Positions 58,978-64,000 of a stretch of 64,000 bases of DNA are shown here, one piece after another; positions within the stretch are counted from its first letter, which is position 1; each line of letters begins with the position of its first letter. A program made the position numbers and the translations under genes. Source of the DNA: 20CM-2-65-7 sp035575675 (GTDB taxonomy: Bacteria > Gemmatimonadota > Gemmatimonadetes > Gemmatimonadales > GWC2-71-9); the NCBI GenBank assembly GCA_035575675.1, contig DATLXS010000056.1, forward strand, positions 1 through 64,000. The letters run 5' to 3'. The notes beneath the pieces were generated by a model. That model did not search any database. It was given only the letters and a program-made list of their open reading frames with translations, and had not been told where the DNA came from.

Positions 58978-60211
58978 CGCCATCGATGCGGTCTGGCGGA
59001 TCGAGTCCGCCAGACTCATCGCGGGGCTGGCCCGCATCGTCGGTGACATCGGCGTGGCGGAAGACCTGGCCCAGGATGCGCTCGTCGCCGCGCTGGAGCA
59101 GTGGCCGGAGTCAGGCGTACCGGACAATCCCGGTGCCTGGCTCATGGCCACCGCCAAACATCGAGCCATCGATCAGCTGCGCCGCCAGAAGAGGCAGGGC
59201 CGTACGCACGAACATTTGGGTCGCGAGCTCGAGGAACGGCAAGTCAGTCCGGAATCCGCACTCGCGGCCGCGATCGACGATCACGTGGGCGACGATTTGC
59301 TGAGCCTGATCTTTACCGCGTGTCACCCGGTCCTGACCACCGAAGCCCGCGTCGCGCTGACCCTGCGGCTGCTCGGCGGCCTGACGACCGACGAGATCGC
59401 GCGGGCTTTCCTCGTCCCGAAGGCGACGATCCAGCAGCGCATCGTGCGCGCCAAGCGTACGCTCGCCGCGGCGCGCGTGCCGTTCGAGGTGCCGCGCGGC
59501 GCCGAGCTCGCGCAGCGGCTCGAGTCGGTGCTCGAGGTCATCTATCTCATCTTCAACGAAGGCTACTCGGCCACGGCGGGCGACGCGTGGGTGCGGCCGG
59601 CGCTGTGCGAGGATGCCCTCCGCTTGGGCCGCATCCTCGCCGAGCTGGCGCCGGCCGAGGCAGAGGTGCACGGCCTCGTTGCCCTGATGGAGATCCAGGC
59701 ATCGCGCGTGCGCGCGCGCGTAGGGCCCGGCGGGGAGCCGATTTTGCTGCTCGACCAGGACCGCGGGCGCTGGGACCACCTGCTTATCCGGCGCGGGCTC
59801 GGGGCGCTGGAGCGCGCGGAGGCGCTGGGCGGGGCATACGGACCGTACACCCTGCAGGCCGCGATCGCCGCGTGCCACGCGCGCGCGCGTACGCCGGAGG
59901 AGACTGACTGGACCCGCATCGTCGCGTTGTACGACGGCCTGGCGCAGCTGCTGCCGTCCCCGGTGGTCGAGTTGAACCGGGCCGTGGCGCTCGGGATGGC
60001 GTTCGGCCCGGCGGCCGGGCTCGAGGTCGTTGATTCGCTGACGACGGATCCGGCGCTGGCGGGTTATCATCTTTTGCCGAGCGTGCGCGGGGATCTGCTT
60101 GCCAAGCTCGGCCGCTTCGAGGAAGCGCGCGCGGAGCTCGCGCGCGCGGCGGAGCTCACCGAAAACGCTCGAGAGCGCGAATTACTGATCAAAAAACGGG
60201 AGGCTTTGTGA
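58955..60211 (+). CDS. ECF sigma factor of ECF42 type with C-terminal TPR-like extension
   Basis: 418 residues from ATG 58955. Region 2 (ARLIAGLARIVGDIGVAEDL, LVAALEQWPESGVPDNPGAW) and region 4 (LRLLGGLTTDEIARAFLVPK, IQQRIVRAKRTLAA) are separated by a linker; a 230-residue C-terminal domain (VHGLVALMEIQASRVRARV, YDGLAQLLPSPVVELNRAVA) is TPR-like. ECF42 proteins show this long extension and the DGPF genes upstream. No anti-sigma gene adjoins, in line with ECF42 control by the extension. Confidence 0.85.
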   Translation: MTRQQAADAIDAVWRIESARLIAGLARIVGDIGVAEDLAQDALVAALEQWPESGVPDNPGAWLMATAKHRAIDQLRRQKRQGRTHEHLGRELEERQVSPESALAAAIDDHVGDDLLSLIFTACHPVLTTEARVALTLRLLGGLTTDEIARAFLVPKATIQQRIVRAKRTLAAARVPFEVPRGAELAQRLESVLEVIYLIFNEGYSATAGDAWVRPALCEDALRLGRILAELAPAEAEVHGLVALMEIQASRVRARVGPGGEPILLLDQDRGRWDHLLIRRGLGALERAEALGGAYGPYTLQAAIAACHARARTPEETDWTRIVALYDGLAQLLPSPVVELNRAVALGMAFGPAAGLEVVDSLTTDPALAGYHLLPSVRGDLLAKLGRFEEARAELARAAELTENARERELLIKKREAL

Positions 60212-60621
60212 AAAAGGAGTGGGCGCCGCAGCTGCGGAGCATTCTGAGAATCGTCGTCGCGTTCCTGTACTTCCAGGTGGGTTCGGCAAAGTGGTTCGCC
60301 TTCCCGGCCGCGATCCTGCCGGGCGGCGGCACGGCGCCGGTCGGATCGCTGGTGTGGTTCGCGGGGGTCATCGAGGTCGTCGGGGGCACACTCTTCTTCT
60401 TGGGCCTGTTCACCCGTCCCGTGGCGTTCATTCTCTCCGGCGAAATGGCGTTTGCATACTTCATCGGTCACGCTGGGCACGGCTTCTGGCCGGTCTTGAA
60501 TCAGGGTGCGCCGGCCGTCTTCTACTGTTTCACCTTCCTCTATTTCTCAGCCGCCGGGGCGGGGCCGTGGAGTCTCGACACACTGCTCGCGCGACGCCGT
60601 AGCACGAATCCGGTCAGCTGA
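60208..60621 (+). CDS. DoxX-family membrane protein
   Basis: 137 residues from GTG 60208, overlapping the sigma factor stop (GTGA). Four hydrophobic helices with RIVVAFLYFQVGSAKWFAFP and VVGGTLFFLGLFTRPVAF. DoxX proteins belong to a small membrane family, some linked to quinone or thiol redox. Cotranscribed with the sigma factor and the MATE gene. Confidence 0.82.
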   Translation: MKKEWAPQLRSILRIVVAFLYFQVGSAKWFAFPAAILPGGGTAPVGSLVWFAGVIEVVGGTLFFLGLFTRPVAFILSGEMAFAYFIGHAGHGFWPVLNQGAPAVFYCFTFLYFSAAGAGPWSLDTLLARRRSTNPVS

Positions 60622-62016
60622 GTGACGGAAACCGTTTCACGGTACGACCGCTCGATCGTCGAGGGGCCGCTTCGCGCGGCCGTCTGGAAGATTGCGTGGC
60701 CGACGATGCTCACCAACGCCTTCAGCGGTCTGGTGGGCATGGTTGATCACGTGCTCGTCGGCCACCTGATCGGCTATCAGGCAAATGCCGCGATCGGGGC
60801 AAGCTGGCAGATCCTCCTCGTCGTGATCACGTTCATCTCATCGCTGTTTACGGGGATGAGCGTGCTGGTGGCGCGATTCGCCGGTGCGGGGGACTCCGAG
60901 ACGGTGGACCGCGTCGTCTATCAGGCGTTCCTGACAGCGGTCGGTCTGTCGGTCGTCATCATGGCGCCGGTGGGCTACGTCGCGTCGCCCTGGTTGCTCG
61001 ATCTGATCAACGCGGCGCCGGCGGTGCAGGCCGAGGCGCTGCCGTACCTGCGGATCCTGTTTGGCTTCTCGAGCGGCATGATGGTGTTCTTTATGCTGGG
61101 CGGCGCCCTGCGCTCGGCCGGTGACGCGCGCACGCCGATGATCCTCGGGATCGCGATGACCGTCTTGAACCTCGTGCTGAACGTTGTACTCATCCGGGGG
61201 CTCGGTCCGATTCCGGCGTTCGGGACCCGCGGTTCGGCAATGGGTACGTGCATCGCGGGCGGACTGTTGGCGCTCTACGCGGTGTGGAGGCTGTGGAGCG
61301 GCGGCTGGGTCGTGTCATTTCCTCGCGGGCGCGGCCTCGGGCCCGATTGGAAGATCATCCGTGAGTTGTTCCGCTTCGGTCTGCCGACGGGAATTCAGGG
61401 CATCATGATGAACATCGGCGGCGTGCTGATGCTGTCCTTCATCGGGTCGCTGGCACAAAGCGCCGCGGCACAAGCGGTGTTCGCCGTGTCGTATGGAGAG
61501 CTGTTCTCACTGATCATGTGGACCTCGGTGGGACTGATGGGGTCGGCGGCGGCGGTCGCGGGACAGAACGTTGGCGCTGGGCACCCGGACCGTGCCGACC
61601 AGGCGGTCCATATCGCGGCACGGTACGGCGTGACGGTCGCGTCGTTCGTCGGGCTGTTCTTTCTATTCTTCCCGCGGACGCTGCTCGCGGTTTTCGGCAT
61701 GTACGACCCGGTGGTCGTGGACATCGGGACTCAGCTGCTGCGCGTGCTGAGCGTGTCGGGGCTGTTCGTCTCCGTGGCGCTCGCGTACACCGGCGGGCTG
61801 CAGGGAACGGGCGACACGAAGAGTCCGCTCTACATCTCGATGATTTCGCAGATCCTCGTCCCACTCGGCATCTGCTTCGTAATGCAACGCACCGGCACAC
61901 TCGATCCCATGGCTATCTGGCTGGCGATCCTCGCGGGACATGCGACGCGGTGTGCGTTGAGCGTGCTGCGGTTCCGGCAGGGACAGTGGCGGCACATCGC
62001 TGTGAATGTCCAATGA
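60622..62016 (+). CDS. MATE-family efflux transporter
   Basis: 464 residues from GTG 60622, directly after the DoxX stop. About 12 helices in two pseudo-symmetric halves. Family sequence: WPTMLTNAFSGLVGMVDHVL, NAAIGASWQILLVVITFISS, FFMLGGALRSAGDARTPMI, GAALRSAGDA-like loop and GSAMGTCIAGG. MATE proteins export cationic drugs or toxins coupled to Na+ or H+. The last codons (NVQ, TGA) are encoded by a 7-bp repeat array. Confidence 0.86.
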   Translation: MTETVSRYDRSIVEGPLRAAVWKIAWPTMLTNAFSGLVGMVDHVLVGHLIGYQANAAIGASWQILLVVITFISSLFTGMSVLVARFAGAGDSETVDRVVYQAFLTAVGLSVVIMAPVGYVASPWLLDLINAAPAVQAEALPYLRILFGFSSGMMVFFMLGGALRSAGDARTPMILGIAMTVLNLVLNVVLIRGLGPIPAFGTRGSAMGTCIAGGLLALYAVWRLWSGGWVVSFPRGRGLGPDWKIIRELFRFGLPTGIQGIMMNIGGVLMLSFIGSLAQSAAAQAVFAVSYGELFSLIMWTSVGLMGSAAAVAGQNVGAGHPDRADQAVHIAARYGVTVASFVGLFFLFFPRTLLAVFGMYDPVVVDIGTQLLRVLSVSGLFVSVALAYTGGLQGTGDTKSPLYISMISQILVPLGICFVMQRTGTLDPMAIWLAILAGHATRCALSVLRFRQGQWRHIAVNVQ

Positions 62017-62038
62017 CCAATGATCAATGATCATTTGA
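62004..62038. repeat. AT-rich array of 7-bp units (5 units)
   Basis: GAATGTC CAATGAC CAATGAT then CAATGAT CATTTGA. It provides the stop codons of both the MATE gene (TGA at 62014-62016) and the convergent flavoprotein gene (TGA at 62031-62033, minus strand). Same family as 54311 and 55009. Confidence 0.68.
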
Positions 62039-63191
62039 GCGCTTTCAAGCGCTCGCGGGTCCCGATGATCGCGCGCGCGTTGTCGACCTGCCCCCAGGTA
62101 TTCCACAGCAGCACGCCGCGCACCTTGCCGTCCTTCAGGTAGTAGACAACGCCCTCGCGGAATCGCTCTTTCCAGGCGCTCTCGGTCTCGAGCCGGGGAT
62201 CGAGCTCGCCAACCGCCTCGTACCCTAGCGCGAAGAGATCTGAATAGAAGAAGGGCAGGTGCGTGTAGGGCGTGCCCTTGCCGGCCATGGAGCGGCCCGC
62301 CGCCGCGCCCATCGTATTGGCGTTGTCCTCGTGCTCGACCCGCATCCGCACCCCCAACGCGGGATTGAAGAAATTTGCGACGTCACCGGCGGCGAAGATG
62401 TCGGCCGTGCTGGTGCGGAGCCGCTCGTCGACCACGATGCCGTTCTCGACTCGCAATCCCGCCTGCTCGGCCAGCTCTACGTTGGGCTGGATCCCGAGAC
62501 CGGCGACGACGACATCGACCGGAATGTCTTTGCCGTGGGTCGTCCGCACATTCACCTTCCCGGCGCTCTGCTGCAGGTCGGCCAGGCCCTCGCCGGTCCG
62601 CACGTCCACGCCCTGTTCGCGGTAATAGTCGACGAGGAATTTCGCGAGATCGGCGGGGAACACCCGCGCGCCGATTCCCTCCTCCGGGACGATCATGGTG
62701 ACGTCGCGGCCCACGATGCGCAGCGCGGCCGCGACCTCCGAACCGATGAACCCGCCGCCCAACACGGCGAATCGCAGCTTTTGGTCGGCGAGCGCGCGCA
62801 GCCGAGTGTAGTCGTCGAAGGTGCGGTAGTAGATGATCTGCCCGGTCTGCATGGGGAGACGGCGCGGTGTGCCGCCGGTCGCGAGCAGGAGCTTTTCGTA
62901 CGTGATCGCATTGCTGCGATCGTCGGTGACGGTTTTGTGTTTCGGGTTGATGGCCGTTACGCGGCGGCCGAGTCGCAGGTCGACGTTGATCTTGTCGGTG
63001 CCGCGCCAGAGGGTCTTTTCAGGATCGTCCCCCTTCCACAACCCTTTCGACAATGGCGGGCGATTGTACGGCGGATGCGGATCGGCGGAGATGATGCCGA
63101 TGCTGCCGTGCGCGTCACTCTCGCGGATGGCGCGCGCGGCGGCGTCGGCCGTCATGCCACCGCCGATGATCAGGTAGCGATAGTTCGTCAT
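62031..63191 (-). CDS. FAD-dependent ferredoxin-reductase-like oxidoreductase
   Basis: 386 residues. FAD-binding N-terminus (YLIIGGGMTADAAARAIRE, PYNRPPLSKGL), NAD-binding region (FAVLGGGFIGSEVAAALRIV), and the FAD closing motif STADIFAAGDVANF. The C-terminal part (GKVRGVLLWNTWGQVDNARA) resembles the reductase partners of Rieske proteins and AIF-like enzymes. ATGA overlap with the upstream regulator. Electron transfer from NAD(P)H to a ferredoxin-type acceptor is the expected reaction. Confidence 0.87.
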   Translation of the reverse strand: MTNYRYLIIGGGMTADAAARAIRESDAHGSIGIISADPHPPYNRPPLSKGLWKGDDPEKTLWRGTDKINVDLRLGRRVTAINPKHKTVTDDRSNAITYEKLLLATGGTPRRLPMQTGQIIYYRTFDDYTRLRALADQKLRFAVLGGGFIGSEVAAALRIVGRDVTMIVPEEGIGARVFPADLAKFLVDYYREQGVDVRTGEGLADLQQSAGKVNVRTTHGKDIPVDVVVAGLGIQPNVELAEQAGLRVENGIVVDERLRTSTADIFAAGDVANFFNPALGVRMRVEHEDNANTMGAAAGRSMAGKGTPYTHLPFFYSDLFALGYEAVGELDPRLETESAWKERFREGVVYYLKDGKVRGVLLWNTWGQVDNARAIIGTRERLKALK

Positions 63192-63817
63192 TGCGCGCTC
63201 GCCTCGAGCTCAAACGAGCAGCGCGGGTGCTCACCCCGCTGACAGCATTCGGTCACCGGCGCTCCCACGACCTCCTCCACCAGGGCCTTGCCGAGCTCGC
63301 ACATCTCCGGATGACCTGACGTCACGGCGGAGAGTGGGCAGCCGTAGCCCTGCAGCCGCCAGCCGTCGGCAGTCTTTTCCACAAGTGCGTCCGCGCCCAG
63401 ATCGCGAAAGACGGCGGCCGCTGCTTCCATCCGCTGTTTGGGATTGGCACCGGTGCTCGCCTGCCCGGCGGCCTGCGCGCCGACGGCGCGGAGCAACTGG
63501 ATGGCCCGCTCCCGTCCTTCGGTGCGCACGATCTCTTCGACGAGCTTGGCCAGGACGAGCGCGTATGCTTTGGGGAACAGCTCCTCGCCCTCGCGCGTGA
63601 GGCCATACAGGCGAGCCGGTTTGCCGCCCGTATCGCGCTGGCTGCCCACCTGCGCGACAATGCCGTCGCGGTGCAGGGCAGCGATGTGCATCCGCACGGC
63701 GTTGTCGGTGAGACCGAGGGCTTCGGCGAGGCTCGTGATCGTGTGACGCGAGCGCCGCAGCAAGCCGAGCAGGCGCACCTGGGTTTCGCCGATCAGCCGT
63801 TCCAGCCAGTTGGTCAT
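63188..63817 (-). CDS. SufR-like Fe-S-cluster winged-helix regulator
   Basis: 209 residues. N-terminal winged helix (VRLLGLLRRSRHTITSLAEA, NAVRMHIAALHRDGIVAQVG) and a C-terminal Cys motif: GCPLSAV, then MCELG, then ECCQRGEHPRCSF, which matches the SufR-type Fe-S ligands. SufR proteins repress Fe-S assembly or redox genes and release DNA when the cluster is lost. ATG 63817 follows a leaderless-looking promoter. Translationally coupled to the flavoprotein, so it probably controls it. Confidence 0.82.
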   Translation of the reverse strand: MTNWLERLIGETQVRLLGLLRRSRHTITSLAEALGLTDNAVRMHIAALHRDGIVAQVGSQRDTGGKPARLYGLTREGEELFPKAYALVLAKLVEEIVRTEGRERAIQLLRAVGAQAAGQASTGANPKQRMEAAAAVFRDLGADALVEKTADGWRLQGYGCPLSAVTSGHPEMCELGKALVEEVVGAPVTECCQRGEHPRCSFELEASAQ

Positions 63818-63822
63818 GCCCC

Positions 63823-63851
63823 AGAATAGCTTGCAAACACTGATTTGTCTA
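63823..63851 (-). promoter_or_regulatory. Promoter of the SufR-like operon, apparently leaderless
   Basis: On the minus strand: -35 TAGACA (63846-63851) and -10 TATTCT (63823-63828) separated by 17 bp. The -10 ends only 5 bp before the ATG, so the transcript would start at or next to the start codon. No Shine-Dalgarno is present. The -35 lies inside the dyad below. Confidence 0.55.
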
Positions 63852-63875
63852 GTAACACAATGAAATACTTGACAA
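63845..63875. promoter_or_regulatory. Inverted repeat, probable SufR-like operator
   Basis: TTGTCTAGTA (63845-63854), an 11-bp spacer, then TACTTGACAA (63866-63875): 9 of 10 positions are inverted repeats. It covers the -35 of the minus-strand promoter and the TTGACA of a possible plus-strand promoter toward the gene at 63942. Position fits a shared operator for the divergent genes. Confidence 0.62.
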
Positions 63876-63941
63876 AGTGTGATTATGCAGTGAGCTTCAG
63901 CGAACCCACACCATCACGGATCCCTTTCTAGGAGGTTTTGG

Positions 63942-64000
63942 ATGTCCCACTCAGGCCATCGACTGATACCCCTCGGATTGGCGCTCGCGTTTGCCAGCGC
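63942..64000 (+). CDS. N-terminus of an exported protein (truncated by window edge)
   Basis: Start ATG 63942 with AGGAGG 6 bp upstream. The visible residues (MSHSGHRLIPLGLALAFAS) look like a signal peptide. Divergent from the SufR-like regulator; a shared dyad between them suggests common control. Product unknown because the window ends here. Confidence 0.65.
   Translation, partial: MSHSGHRLIPLGLALAFAS

Overview
The window is 64 kb of high-GC bacterial DNA of a Gram-negative type: it encodes outer-membrane barrels, many lipoproteins with lipobox cysteines, a BamA/ShlB-like barrel, and two-component and c-di-GMP signalling proteins. Several families (paired CxxC small barrels, lipoproteins with Ig-like or TolB-like folds, DUF4932, DUF2277, ArsR/SRPBCC pairs, Uma2 nucleases) are what I would expect of a soil Gemmatimonadota-like organism. 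That placement is inference; no rRNA or marker gene is present. Six tRNA genes are present: His-GTG, Trp-CCA, Glu-CTC, Glu-TTC, Lys-CTT and Leu-GAG.

Layout. 1-8.7 kb is an accessory, defence-like island. An HNH-RecQ helicase fusion (+) faces a minus-strand cluster of a KAP P-loop NTPase, a zinc-ribbon PD-(D/E)XK protein, a small PD-(D/E)XK protein and a Ser/Thr kinase. A small nucleotide-sugar-hydrolase-like gene pair follows. 8.9-21.4 kb is a patchwork of small accessory genes: two Uma2 nucleases, ArsR/SRPBCC, an internally deleted cupin with an SDR, a DUF559 nuclease bracketed by 49-bp inverted repeats, an orphan ParA between two coiled-coil proteins, a TolB-like lipoprotein, a barrel and an orphan Rhs tip. 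Two relics of the 3' end of the M20 amidohydrolase at 21455-23050 lie at 10696 and 18188, in the same orientation as the intact gene. This suggests stepwise insertion downstream of that gene.

21.4-31 kb is chromosome-like (amidohydrolase, sugar-dehydrogenase-like protein, CPBP protease, large barrel, amino-acid permease, a collagen-like lipoprotein pair). 31.0-34.1 kb is a vWA/PP2C/kinase triad (TerY-P type) lying exactly between tRNA-His and tRNA-Trp. 34.2-41.9 kb holds secreted peptidases (S8 with PKD domains, S41, DUF4932) and an NfeD-like/flotillin pair.

41.9-49.7 kb is a tightly spaced minus-strand signalling operon: GGDEF cyclase, CotH-like protein, a CYTH/Nudix-like/PPK1 fusion and a hybrid histidine kinase. 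It links c-di-GMP, polyphosphate and phosphorelay. 49.8-57.7 kb holds tRNAs, a TPR/GGDEF pair, surface proteins and a histidine-kinase-like protein lacking its phospho-acceptor His. 57.7-62 kb holds DUF2277, two DGPF proteins with an ECF42-like sigma factor, DoxX and MATE. 62-64 kb holds a SufR-like Fe-S regulator translationally coupled to a ferredoxin-reductase-like flavoprotein, divergent from a truncated exported gene, with a shared operator-like dyad.

Two dispersed repeat families stand out. One is a GC-rich hairpin repeat (49 bp, 8-21 kb patchwork) that frames the DUF559 gene and interrupts or feeds coding sequences. The other is an AT-rich array of 7-bp units at 54.3, 55.0 and 62.0 kb that repeatedly supplies gene stop codons.
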